A DNA stretch of 64,000 nucleotides, taken from the NCBI RefSeq assembly GCF_009758205.1, contig NZ_WRXN01000012.1:124001-188000 (forward strand). The letters run 5' to 3'. The translations under genes and the position numbers were made by a program. The notes below the pieces were generated by a model that did not search any database, was not told where the DNA came from, and was given only the letters and a program-made list of their open reading frames with translations. Shown here piece after piece: positions 1-9,070 of this stretch (the stretch's first letter is position 1; every line of letters starts with the position of its first letter). This stretch comes from Chitinophaga tropicalis (GTDB lineage: Bacteria > Bacteroidota > Bacteroidia > Chitinophagales > Chitinophagaceae).

Positions 1-172
1 TGTAAACCCGGCTGGCTCACTATCTTTTGCTGAAAGATAAGCATGGTCCCCGTTGGTTTATACAACGGGCCTGTTACGAAAATGTTACATCTACCTGGTA
101 TTCTTTTTTAAGTAATGGTTTGAATTTTTTTATAAGAGAAGGTTAAAGCGGGGTTTTGCGGCCTGCTATGAG

Positions 173-2608
173 TTATTTCCTGCCGCCCAGTTTGAATTTG
201 ATCTTCCCATTTTCTCCATCAGTGGCATGCAGGTGCAGAACGATTCCTTTGCGGCGGTTTTTCCGTTTTTCTTCTTTATCTGTTACATCTTCATCTTTTT
301 TAGGGTTGCGCAGCGGCACATCTATGTACATAGATGTACCGGCATTGATACCATATACACCGGATACATCCATGTACAGGGCGCTGGAATTGATCTGCAT
401 GGGTGGTATCAGTATCCTGCTGCCCTGCAATGTGAGGGTGTTCTTCAGGTTTTCGAAGGTAATGTTGCCCATGTCCCGTTTCCGGAATACGAGGTCGCCC
501 AGGTCTTCCAGCGGGGCAAAGTGGAGAAGTGCGCCCTGGCGGAGGTCAAAAGCCAGCGTACCATACAGGGACTGTGGAGACATTTTACCGTTGTCTTTGA
601 TATTTCCTGTCAGTGCAGCGTTGGCATTCAGGATGCCTTTCAGGTTCTTTGAGGTGAGTGATTGCATCCCGAAATTGTTAAAGGCATGGAACAGCTGATC
701 AATATGTACACTGCTGATCCCTGCATTGATCTTAAACCGGTTATTGCCCCCCTCCTGGGTCAGTGTTCCCGCCAGGTCTATTATACCGCCGGCATGCCGG
801 AACCCTATTTTATTCAGCTGTACACCGGTACCGGACAGGGAAAGGTCTGCGTTCACCTGCCGGGCCGTGAAATTGCCGTAATTGAGCTTATCCAGCTGCA
901 TCTGCAGGTTCACGATACAGCTGCTCAGTACTACATCCAGCTGTGCTGCAATGCGGCTTACTTTTCTCCTGTTTGCGGCTGCCGACTTCCGGCTGCCTGT
1001 ACGGCCTTTACGCTGGGAGAGGAAAGTGCGGAATTCGTCCAGGTCTATCAGCGGACTTTTCACTGACCAGTTCAAAACCAGTTTTTCCGGCGCGGCAAAG
1101 TAAAGCACAGCTATATTCCGGATGCTTCCTTCCATCTGCAGGCTGCTTTTCTGTGTCTGTATGCTGATATCCCGCAGAAAGAGGTCATAACCGTTGAAGT
1201 CAAGCGTGGCATTGCAGTTCTTAAACGGCAGGTTGCGGGGGGTATATTCCATTTCCCCCTGCTGCAGTTGTACGGTGCCTTTCAGGAAGGGCTTTACGGT
1301 ATCGCCAGGGGTCAGTCCCCCTTTGTAAAAGAGCGCGGCTTTGGCCCTGCCTCCTGTAAATGTGAAAACACCTTCTTCCCCGGAAGCGTTGTTCAGGTCA
1401 GTTAACGGGAATTCAGCGGTGAAATATCCTGTTAGTGTGGGATGTTTCAGGTTGGAGATATGGATGGTATCAGCTTTTGCGGGCATGCCGTAGGTACGTG
1501 CGGTTAAGCCGTAAATGCTTACGATGGAGTTTTCGTCGGTATAGCCGCTGTCTTTTACCCGCTCGTTACTGTAACGCCCTCCGAAGGTGCATTCCTGTAA
1601 TTCCAGTCCTTTGGTGGTCACGGTATTTCCTGTTGTTTTCCAGGTCACGTATATAAAGGGCGTTCCCCGTTGCCGGAGGTGTCCTTTCAGCTGGGCGTCT
1701 ACGTCCAGCGGTTTTTCTATCGCAGCAATGTTATTCAGTTTCTGTTCAATTTTCGGGGTGAGCAGTGAGGTAGCGGTGCTGTAGGGCAGTTTATCTGCTA
1801 TAATATGGATACTATAGGGGCCTGCCTTTTCGCCGAAAGCAAATGCCGCTCCTACAGACATGCTTTGTCCTGCTATCCTGATGGCCTGCTGTGGGATGTT
1901 GAGGACCTTTTTTTCCCGGTTGAACTGCAGCTCCAGGTTGGCTTCCACTCTTTTGCCTGCCAGGTAACTACCTTTTTCCAGGTTGAATGCCAGGCTTTTC
2001 ACCACCAGGTCTGTACGCATATTAAGCACCCAGCCGGTATCGTTGTTGCGCAGGCTGCCTTTCAGTGAAGTAATATCAAAGCGGAAGAGTTTATTGCGCA
2101 GGCGGTTATCTATCACCACTTTCATATCTTCCATTTCCAGGCCGGTAATATCTGCTGCGCGGCCTTTATCAGTGCTGGTTTTCGTGCGCCGGCCCATAGC
2201 TTCTGTATTATGATATCCCGTGCTATCGGTATAAAGGGTAATACTTCCATTTACGAGGCTTATTCTTTTAATGTCCAGCTGTTTTTTCAATAAGGAGAAA
2301 GTATTTACTTTTATAAAGATGCGCGATACGTTAATAAGATCATGACCGTGCACATTCCACAGGCTGTCCCTTACCGTAACGTCTTCAAGGGTGACAGAGA
2401 CATTGGGGAAACTTTGTATCAGCGAGGGTTCCATATTCCTTATCTGCAGCTGGCCGCCATGAAGACGATCACTTAATACACTACTGATCTGTTGCAGGAT
2501 CCGGGCCTTGTTTTGCTTTATATACAGGGCTAATCCCAGCCACAGAAGAATGAGTAAACCAAGGAGGCTACCGGAAACAATGAAGGTTATACGAAGCCAT
2601 TTACGCAT
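173..2608 (-). CDS. AsmA-like envelope protein
   Basis: This 811-residue protein has one N-terminal membrane segment (about residues 8-31, rich in Leu/Ile) followed by a long region expected outside the cytoplasm. The start of that region (ILQQISSVLSDRLHG, then NVSVTLEDVTVRD and IKRISLVNGSITLY) matches the AsmA/YhdP-type repeating beta-strand style, and the C-terminal part (LKGILNANAALTGNI, then LQGSRILIPPMQINSSAL) is the AsmA C-terminal type. Members of this family are thought to act as bridge-like proteins in outer-membrane lipid homeostasis; the exact role here is unknown. It is divergent from the GH15 gene, with a short shared upstream region. The start ATG (2606-2608) directly precedes the basic MRKW and membrane segment, which supports it. 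The family call is firm; function is inferred only. Confidence 0.75.
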   Translation of the reverse strand: MRKWLRITFIVSGSLLGLLILLWLGLALYIKQNKARILQQISSVLSDRLHGGQLQIRNMEPSLIQSFPNVSVTLEDVTVRDSLWNVHGHDLINVSRIFIKVNTFSLLKKQLDIKRISLVNGSITLYTDSTGYHNTEAMGRRTKTSTDKGRAADITGLEMEDMKVVIDNRLRNKLFRFDITSLKGSLRNNDTGWVLNMRTDLVVKSLAFNLEKGSYLAGKRVEANLELQFNREKKVLNIPQQAIRIAGQSMSVGAAFAFGEKAGPYSIHIIADKLPYSTATSLLTPKIEQKLNNIAAIEKPLDVDAQLKGHLRQRGTPFIYVTWKTTGNTVTTKGLELQECTFGGRYSNERVKDSGYTDENSIVSIYGLTARTYGMPAKADTIHISNLKHPTLTGYFTAEFPLTDLNNASGEEGVFTFTGGRAKAALFYKGGLTPGDTVKPFLKGTVQLQQGEMEYTPRNLPFKNCNATLDFNGYDLFLRDISIQTQKSSLQMEGSIRNIAVLYFAAPEKLVLNWSVKSPLIDLDEFRTFLSQRKGRTGSRKSAAANRRKVSRIAAQLDVVLSSCIVNLQMQLDKLNYGNFTARQVNADLSLSGTGVQLNKIGFRHAGGIIDLAGTLTQEGGNNRFKINAGISSVHIDQLFHAFNNFGMQSLTSKNLKGILNANAALTGNIKDNGKMSPQSLYGTLAFDLRQGALLHFAPLEDLGDLVFRKRDMGNITFENLKNTLTLQGSRILIPPMQINSSALYMDVSGVYGINAGTSMYIDVPLRNPKKDEDVTDKEEKRKNRRKGIVLHLHATDGENGKIKFKLGGRK

Positions 2609-2751
2609 ATAGAGATCTAAGGAGCAGTGATATCATCTGAAGAAAAATCAAATGCTATCTCTACGGATTTATGGGGTGAAAAAAGCATTTGGATTATATT
2701 AACATAAAATGTGCCGTAGTTGGAATGGCTTTTGTGCTGGATCAATCACTT

Positions 2752-4533
2752 ATGGAAAAACATACCTATCAGACAGGCATCATTGGCAACTGTGCATACA
2801 TTGCACATGTAAATGTAAATACGAACATAGATTGGCTCTGCTGGCCGCAAATGGATAGTACTTTTATCTTTGGCAGTATGCTGGCCGGGGAGAAAGGCGG
2901 TGAATTTTCCATTCTGCCCCAGGAAGCTTACACTTCCAGGCAGTATTATATGGAAAATACGAATGTACTTTGTACGGAGATCACTACCGGCAATGGTAAA
3001 TACCGTATTACAGACTTTGCACCGCGTTTTTACCAGTATGAGCGTTATTTCAAACCGCTCATGCTGATCCGCAGGATAGAGCCGCTGGAAGGCAACCCGC
3101 GTGTACGGGTGAAGTGCCAGCCGGTATGTGAATATGGCGGGCGCAAGCTCAAGGCGCAGCGTGGCAGCAATCATATTGAGTTTCTTGGCTGCGAGGAAGA
3201 CATCCGTCTTACTACCAATATTCCCACCAGTTACCTTTTTGAAGAGGAATACTTTGTACTGAATGAAGACAAGTACCTGCTGCTCACCTACGGGCATCCG
3301 CTGGAGGCTCCTTTAAACAGTACTGCAGAGCGGTTCCTGCGGGAAACGATACTTTACTGGCGTACCTGGATCAAACATTCCAATATTGCCAATTTCTACC
3401 AGCCTGCGGTGATCCGTTCCGCTCTCACACTCAAGATACACCAGTTTGAAGATACCGGCGCCATCATTGCCGCCAGTACGACCAGCTTACCGGAATATCC
3501 CGGTAGCGGCCGTACCTGGGATTATCGTTATTGCTGGCTGAGGGATACTTACTATGTAATAACCGCACTCAACCATATTGGTCATTTCGAGGAAATGGAG
3601 AAGTATTTTGGTTATGTGGCTGATATTTCTTTTTCGGGAGATTACCGTTATCAGCCGTTATATGGCATAACGGGTAAGAAAAATCTTGTAGAACAGATAT
3701 TGCCGCATGTGGAAGGATACCTGGGGAATCAGCCTGTACGTATCGGTAACCAGGCATATGAACATATTCAGAACGACATTTACGGGCAGGTGCTTATCTC
3801 CATGCTGCCCCTGTATACAGATCATCGTTTTGTTTTTTCAGAGCGAAAGGATTCTACCTGGTGGATAGAATACCTGCTTAATAAGATAGAGCATACTATT
3901 GATGAAAAAGATGCGGGTATATGGGAGTTCCGCAACTTTGCCAATATTCATTGTTACAGTAACCTGTTCCAGTGGGCGGGATGTTCTGCTGCTGAAAAAA
4001 TGGCGAAGACCATTGGCAGTAAAGAGCTGGAGGAAAGGGCTATAAACCTGAAGAACCGCGCAGCTGCGCATATTGAAAGCTGTTATGATCCGGTAAGGAA
4101 AGTATATACCAATGCAGCAGGTAGTTTGCACCTGGATGCCAGTACCCTGCAGCTTATTATGATGAACTATCTTGACCCGGCTTCAGAGAGGGCCAGAGAT
4201 CATCTGGCGGCGCTGGAGAAAGAGCTGAAAACTCCGCAGGGATTGTTTTACCGTTATCTGCATTCTGATGATTTTGGTAAGCCCAAGACCACTTTCCTGG
4301 TATGTGCGTTCTGGTATGTGGAAGCGCTGGCTTGTGTGGGAAGGTTGGATGATGCGGTGAAGGAGTTCCGGAACCTGTTGCAGTATTCTAATCACCTGAT
4401 GTTGTTCAGTGAGGATGTGGATGAGGAGAATGGCAGTCAGTGGGGGAATTTTCCGCAGGCGTATAGTCATGTGGGGTTGATGAATGCGGCTTACAGGATT
4501 TCGATGAAGCTGGATACGCCGATATTTTTGTAG
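2752..4533 (+). CDS. Glycoside hydrolase family 15 protein (glucoamylase or trehalase type)
   Basis: This 593-residue cytoplasmic protein has the GH15 layout: an N-terminal beta domain (YIAHVNVNTNIDWLCWP is the usual opening) and a catalytic helical barrel. Visible family motifs are RTWDYRYCWLRD (about 254-265), GIWEF with the likely acid Glu392, and SEDVDEENGSQWGNFPQAYSH near 553, where Glu554 is the likely base. I chose the ATG at 2752 because the family's N-terminus (MEKHTYQTGIIGN) begins there; an in-frame ATG at 2689 would add 21 unrelated residues. GH15 enzymes release glucose from alpha-glucans or split trehalose. The convergent neighbour makes trehalose, so a trehalase role is a fair guess, but alpha-glucan hydrolysis is equally possible from sequence. 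Confidence 0.85.
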   Translation: MEKHTYQTGIIGNCAYIAHVNVNTNIDWLCWPQMDSTFIFGSMLAGEKGGEFSILPQEAYTSRQYYMENTNVLCTEITTGNGKYRITDFAPRFYQYERYFKPLMLIRRIEPLEGNPRVRVKCQPVCEYGGRKLKAQRGSNHIEFLGCEEDIRLTTNIPTSYLFEEEYFVLNEDKYLLLTYGHPLEAPLNSTAERFLRETILYWRTWIKHSNIANFYQPAVIRSALTLKIHQFEDTGAIIAASTTSLPEYPGSGRTWDYRYCWLRDTYYVITALNHIGHFEEMEKYFGYVADISFSGDYRYQPLYGITGKKNLVEQILPHVEGYLGNQPVRIGNQAYEHIQNDIYGQVLISMLPLYTDHRFVFSERKDSTWWIEYLLNKIEHTIDEKDAGIWEFRNFANIHCYSNLFQWAGCSAAEKMAKTIGSKELEERAINLKNRAAAHIESCYDPVRKVYTNAAGSLHLDASTLQLIMMNYLDPASERARDHLAALEKELKTPQGLFYRYLHSDDFGKPKTTFLVCAFWYVEALACVGRLDDAVKEFRNLLQYSNHLMLFSEDVDEENGSQWGNFPQAYSHVGLMNAAYRISMKLDTPIFL

Positions 4534-4558
4534 TTTTTTTTTGAAGCGGAGGGGATTG

Positions 4559-4603
4559 CTCATAAAAAACGCTTTTGTCTTCGGCAAAAGCGTTTTTTAT
4601 GAG
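4559..4603. terminator. Palindromic bidirectional terminator, REP-like copy 1
   Basis: Two perfect 19-base arms (4559-4577 and 4585-4603) surround a 7-base loop. Runs of A and T at the outer ends give a poly-U tail on either strand, so it can end both convergent genes (GH15 and the trehalose synthase). The box GCGCTGCGCGCGGC follows at 4617-4630. The same hairpin-plus-box design recurs elsewhere in this window. Confidence 0.8.
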
Positions 4604-4657
4604 TGGGAGGATTTTTGCGCTGCGCGCGGCTTATAAATTGAGCACCGGCGTTCAAAA

Positions 4658-6829
4658 TTATAGGATTAATGATCTTAAAAAGGCCCGTACTTCCTGGTAA
4701 TTCCTCAGATAATATCTTGCAGCAGATACCTGGCTGCCTACTTTAATGGTAACGTCTTCCGGAGATAAAGCTTTAAAGATATCTTCATCCGTATGGTCGT
4801 CACCGATAGCCAGTATGAAATCAAATTCCCTGTCTGCCAGCCATGTTCTTGTTGCTTTTCCTTTATTGATCTCTACATTCTTTATTTCTATCACTTTATC
4901 GCCCGGTAATAATTGCAAACCGATATCGCTGGCAAAGTAGCGGAGCGTATTGAGTAATTCATTGGCACGCAGTTCTCCCAGGCCTGCTTCTACTTTGCGG
5001 TAATGCCATACCAGTGAATAGCTTTTTTCTTCTATAAAAGACCCTGGTGTACGGTCAGTGAATGTTTCAAGTATGGGTTGAATATCCTGTTTCCACTGAG
5101 CATCAAGTCCAGGCAGTTTTTGCCAGTCTTCGGCGTATTTCCTGTGCCATGCGCCATGTTCGGCTACCAGGTCCAGCTTCAGATGTCCCAGCCATTCTTC
5201 CATTGTTTCATGTTTGCGGCCGCTGATCATGACCAGGTGGTTGAGAGGATCTGCGGAAAGCTCTTTCAACAGGCTATACAGTTCCTGGTCTGGTGTTGCC
5301 ATGTCTATATTAGCCTGGAACCCAACGAGTGTACCGTCATAATCCAGGAATATGGCGCGGGAATGTGCTTTCCGGTACAGTTTGCGTACATGTCCCTGCA
5401 TATCTATGCTCATTCTTCTTGCCAGCATGGATTGCTGCAGTTGTTTTACTTCCTGCAGCCTTGCCATGAATAATTTTACCCAGTGCGCTATATTGAACTT
5501 TGCTACTACCTGGCGCATCTGTTTCATTCGGCGGGTCTGTTCCTGCAGCGGCATATTGAGCGCTTCATGCAATGCCCTGGCAATAGCTCCTATATTGTTG
5601 GGATTTACGATCAGGGCATCCTGCAGTTCTTTTGAGGCCCCTGCCATTTCGCTCAGGATCAGTACTCCGTTGTTATGTTTGCGGCTGGCAACATATTCCT
5701 TGCTCACCAGGTTCATACCATCGCGCATGGGGGTGACGAGACCTATGTCAGCGAAATTATACAGGGCTGCCAGCGTTTCTACGGGGAAAGAGCGGTAAAA
5801 GTAATTGATGGGATGCCAGTTTATTGTACGGAAGCGTGCGTTGATACTGCCTGCCAGCCTGTCAATGGCATCTCTTAATTCTTTGTATTGTGTTACGGTA
5901 TCTCTTGATGGTACTACTATCATGTACAGGATCACCTTCTCCACATATTCCGGGTAGAGCTGGAGGAACAGTTCAAATGCCTGTAAACGCTGGAGGATGC
6001 CTTTACTGTAATCCAGCCTGTCTATCGATAACACCATATGTGTATCTCCGAAAGCTTCCTTCAGGCTTTCCAGCTGGCGCAGTACTTCCGGATCGTCAGA
6101 GAGCTCTTCAAACTTTGCGTTATCTATTCCCATAGGGAAGGTTTCTGCTATTACTGCACGGTCATTGGCCATTACCACGTTGGCGGAAGCATTTACCGGC
6201 AGCAGCCTGGTTACTGCATTCAGGAAATGATGGCTGTCATCGAAAGTATGAAATCCCAGCAGATCTGCACCCAGCATACCTTCCAGCAATTCTGCACGCC
6301 AGGGTATCAGGCGGAACAGCTCAAAAGAGGGGAACGGGATATGCTGAAAATAACCGATAGCTACATCCGGTGCTTCGGCGCGGATCATTCCGGGCAATAA
6401 TAAGAGCTGGTAGTCGTGGATCCATATTACGTCTCCCGGTTCGGCCACCTGGAGCACCACATCCCGGAATTTACTGTTCACCTGGTAATAATAATCCCAG
6501 TACACCTGTTCATAGCGGGCATAAACGGACATATAGTGGAATACAGGCCACAGTATTTCGTTCGAAAATCCCTCATAATAGTTATTGATCTCCTCCTGTG
6601 TGAGGTACACGGGCATCAGATTCATCTCAGTCAGCTGTTCCCTGATCTGAGGCTGATATGCCTCGTTCACTTCAAGACCGGGCCATCCTATCCAGATATT
6701 ATACCCTTGCCTGTAAATGGAACCCAAGCCTGTAGCTAAACCTCCTTCACTCGGATTTAACACGTACTCTCCATCTTTCTCTGTAATTTTTACCGGTAGT
6801 CTGTTAGATACAATAATGGTTTTACTCAT
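4658..6829 (-). CDS. Bifunctional trehalose-6-phosphate synthase/phosphatase (OtsA-OtsB fusion)
   Basis: This 723-residue fusion makes trehalose: the N-terminal GT20 domain (about 1-465) joins UDP-glucose and glucose-6-phosphate, and the C-terminal HAD domain (about 485-723) removes the phosphate. GT20 marks are HDYQLLLLPGMIR, GYFQHIPFPSFELFR, DRLDYSKGI and TPMRDGMNLVSKEYVA. The phosphatase has the HAD nucleophile motif FLDYDGTLV (Asp496 first) and the acidic GDDHTDEDIF near the C-terminus. Both halves look intact. The protein is cytosolic and probably serves osmotic or desiccation protection. It converges on the GH15 gene across a shared terminator. Fused OtsA-OtsB proteins are common in Bacteroidota, so the fusion itself is not unusual. 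Confidence 0.93.
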   Translation of the reverse strand: MSKTIIVSNRLPVKITEKDGEYVLNPSEGGLATGLGSIYRQGYNIWIGWPGLEVNEAYQPQIREQLTEMNLMPVYLTQEEINNYYEGFSNEILWPVFHYMSVYARYEQVYWDYYYQVNSKFRDVVLQVAEPGDVIWIHDYQLLLLPGMIRAEAPDVAIGYFQHIPFPSFELFRLIPWRAELLEGMLGADLLGFHTFDDSHHFLNAVTRLLPVNASANVVMANDRAVIAETFPMGIDNAKFEELSDDPEVLRQLESLKEAFGDTHMVLSIDRLDYSKGILQRLQAFELFLQLYPEYVEKVILYMIVVPSRDTVTQYKELRDAIDRLAGSINARFRTINWHPINYFYRSFPVETLAALYNFADIGLVTPMRDGMNLVSKEYVASRKHNNGVLILSEMAGASKELQDALIVNPNNIGAIARALHEALNMPLQEQTRRMKQMRQVVAKFNIAHWVKLFMARLQEVKQLQQSMLARRMSIDMQGHVRKLYRKAHSRAIFLDYDGTLVGFQANIDMATPDQELYSLLKELSADPLNHLVMISGRKHETMEEWLGHLKLDLVAEHGAWHRKYAEDWQKLPGLDAQWKQDIQPILETFTDRTPGSFIEEKSYSLVWHYRKVEAGLGELRANELLNTLRYFASDIGLQLLPGDKVIEIKNVEINKGKATRTWLADREFDFILAIGDDHTDEDIFKALSPEDVTIKVGSQVSAARYYLRNYQEVRAFLRSLIL

Positions 6830-7085
6830 AATACAGTTATCTCGTTTATATCAAATAATCTAAGCATAAGAACAATGCCAGTCCTTTCTTACGGAATGCC
6901 CCTAACAAAAAACGCACCTGAAAATGGATACGGAAAGAGACCCTGTTGCGATGTGCAGAAAAAATGATCAGCCAGGGATCATGAAAAGTGAGCGTAATAT
7001 ACGAAATTTAGGCAGGGTATCTGCGTGGTTTTAATTTGCGCTGTGTGCAGCGAAGAAAATAAAAAAAATTAAATAAGCTATAAAG

Positions 7086-8030
7086 ATGGAAAAAAGACAA
7101 TTGGGAAAATCAGCATTAAAGGTAGCGCCACTTGCATTTGGCGGGAATGTTTTTGGCTGGACAGCGAATGAAGCGGCTTCATTTAAACTCCTGGATGCCT
7201 TTGTGGCTGCAGGTTTCAATCTTATTGACACAGCAGATGTGTATTCTGCATGGGTACCTGGCAATAAAGGGGGTGAATCTGAAACTATTATTGGCAAATG
7301 GTTGAAGCAAAGTGGCAGGCGCGACCAGGTGGTTATTGCCACAAAAGTAGGAGCCGGCAAGGAACCGAACCTTTCTCCTTCCTATATTGAAAAGAAGGTG
7401 GAAGAGTCTCTCAGCCGGTTGCAGACAGATTACATTGATCTGTACCAGACGCATTACGATGACCTCAGCACGCCGGTGGAAGCTACGCTGGAAGCTTATC
7501 AGAAGCTGATCAAAGCGGGTAAGGTAAGAGTTATCGGGACCAGTAACATGAGCCCTGAAAGACTGCTGCAATCCCTGCAGGCCAGTGAAGCACATGGCTA
7601 TCCCCGTTATGAATCCCTTCAGCCGGAATATAACCTGTATGACCGTCAGAAGTTTGAGAGGGAATATTCTCCTATTACGCAGCAGTATAACCTGGGTGTG
7701 ATCAGTTATTATTCACTGGCCAGTGGGTTTCTGAGCGGGAAATACCGTTCAAAGGAAGATGTGGCGAAAAGCCAGAGGGGTAGCAAGGCGTTGAGTTATC
7801 TTGATGAGCGGGGGCAGAGTATATTGGAGACGTTGGATGAAGTGGCGGGGGATTATGGTACAAGCCAGGCTGCTGTGGCGATTGCGTGGCTGGTGCAGCG
7901 GCCGGATATTACTGCACCGATTGTGAGTGCTACGAGTGTTTCACAGCTGGAAGAGATTATGAAGGCGACGGAGTTGAATTTAGATGCTGCTGCTATTGAG
8001 AAGTTGAATATTGCGAGTGATTATCTGTAA
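7086..8030 (+). CDS. Aldo/keto reductase
   Basis: This 314-residue cytosolic NADPH-dependent oxidoreductase is of the AKR barrel fold, with the length typical of the YajO/Tas-like group. It shows the N-terminal LGKSALKVAPLAFGGN strand, the catalytic Asp and Tyr in LIDTADVYSA, the catalytic Lys in IATKVG, and the His in DLYQTHYDD. GKVRVIGTSN is the family's signature after strand 6. The substrate cannot be told from sequence; members reduce aldehydes, ketones or quinones. The gene stands alone, in a 256-base upstream region without a promoter I can defend, and converges on the dehydrogenase that follows. Confidence 0.9.
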   Translation: MEKRQLGKSALKVAPLAFGGNVFGWTANEAASFKLLDAFVAAGFNLIDTADVYSAWVPGNKGGESETIIGKWLKQSGRRDQVVIATKVGAGKEPNLSPSYIEKKVEESLSRLQTDYIDLYQTHYDDLSTPVEATLEAYQKLIKAGKVRVIGTSNMSPERLLQSLQASEAHGYPRYESLQPEYNLYDRQKFEREYSPITQQYNLGVISYYSLASGFLSGKYRSKEDVAKSQRGSKALSYLDERGQSILETLDEVAGDYGTSQAAVAIAWLVQRPDITAPIVSATSVSQLEEIMKATELNLDAAAIEKLNIASDYL

Positions 8031-8044
8031 TTTTTTTTGGAGAA

Positions 8045-8071
8045 GGTTAACCGGTCTGTGGCCGGTTAACC
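8045..8071. terminator. Bidirectional terminator hairpin
   Basis: Ten-base arms (GGTTAACCGG at 8045-8054 and its complement at 8062-8071) enclose a 7-base loop, with a T run just upstream (8030s). It lies between two convergent genes and overlaps the stop codon of the minus-strand gene. Confidence 0.7.
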
Positions 8072-9022
8072 AATATTTATCTTTATAACTGTTTTACCTT
8101 TTCCTTTTGCTTTTCTGCTTAATTCTATTGCTGCAGGCACATCTTCCATGCTGATCACAGTCTCTACAGGTACGCGTAGTTGTCCGCTATTGATAGCATC
8201 TGTCAAGGCATCGAGAGAGGCTGGGTTGCCGTGTGTTTCGAAGTTCCCGCCACTGATACCCATTTGCGACAATGTTTCTTTCTCAGCTACAAATGCGGTG
8301 GTCAGCGCCGCGCCGCCTTTTCTTACGAGGGAAGCCATTGTGTTAAAGGTCTCCGCATTGCTCACCAGATCTATCAGGCCGTCTATACCATCGGGGTATT
8401 TCGCTTTTATCTCCTTTTCTACGGACAATTTCTTATAGTTGACACTTTCCCTTGCCCCAAGCTTTTTTACACGCTCTGCGCCTTCCTCATCGCTTACGGT
8501 GGCAATTACGTAAATGCCCTGCATGGCAGCCAGCTGGATCACGAAAGACCCGACACCGCCGGTAGCGCCTACGAGCAGGAGTATCTGTTCATGTTTCAGC
8601 CCCAGTTTTTCCAGTATCTGCTGGGCGGTCATGCCGGCAGTGGGTATGGCTGCTGCTTCCAGGAGCGGGATGCTTTCGGGGGCATGTGAAATGGCTGCTT
8701 TTTCAGGTACTATGGCATATTCAGCATAAGAGCCTTCCCCGATAGGAGCATGTATGAACTGTCCGTAAATCTTATCTCCGGTATGAAAGCGGGTTACGCC
8801 CTCTCCTACGGCTTCTATTGTACCGGCACCATCTACTCCCATGATCAGGGGGAAGTTGTGCGGCATTTTACCATCAAGTATACCATCAATCAGTTTCCAG
8901 TCAAAAGGATTCATACCTGCTGCGGCTACACGCACCAGTACTGTTCCTGGTTTCAATGTTGGCTCAGGCAACTCCATCACTTCCGGAGCTGCTTTAAATC
9001 GGGTTACGGCTACAGCCTTCAT
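8066..9022 (-). CDS. Zinc-independent medium-chain dehydrogenase (quinone oxidoreductase type)
   Basis: This 318-residue NADP-dependent reductase is of the medium-chain dehydrogenase family. It has the GroES-like N-terminal half (GMNPFDWKLIDG, then PLIMGVDGAGTIEAVG) and the Rossmann motif GATGGVGSFVIQLA. The cysteines and histidines that hold the structural and catalytic zinc in classical alcohol dehydrogenases are missing, as expected for the quinone oxidoreductase branch. It is cytosolic; the substrate is unknown, possibly quinones or enones. It converges on the aldo/keto reductase, sharing a terminator, and lies 48 bases from the CLC gene on the same strand, so co-transcription with that gene is possible. 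Confidence 0.88.
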   Translation of the reverse strand: MKAVAVTRFKAAPEVMELPEPTLKPGTVLVRVAAAGMNPFDWKLIDGILDGKMPHNFPLIMGVDGAGTIEAVGEGVTRFHTGDKIYGQFIHAPIGEGSYAEYAIVPEKAAISHAPESIPLLEAAAIPTAGMTAQQILEKLGLKHEQILLLVGATGGVGSFVIQLAAMQGIYVIATVSDEEGAERVKKLGARESVNYKKLSVEKEIKAKYPDGIDGLIDLVSNAETFNTMASLVRKGGAALTTAFVAEKETLSQMGISGGNFETHGNPASLDALTDAINSGQLRVPVETVISMEDVPAAIELSRKAKGKGKTVIKINIG

Positions 9023-9070
9023 ACAAGATGTCTTTTTTGTCGAGGTTATTCAATAATATAATCAGATTGC

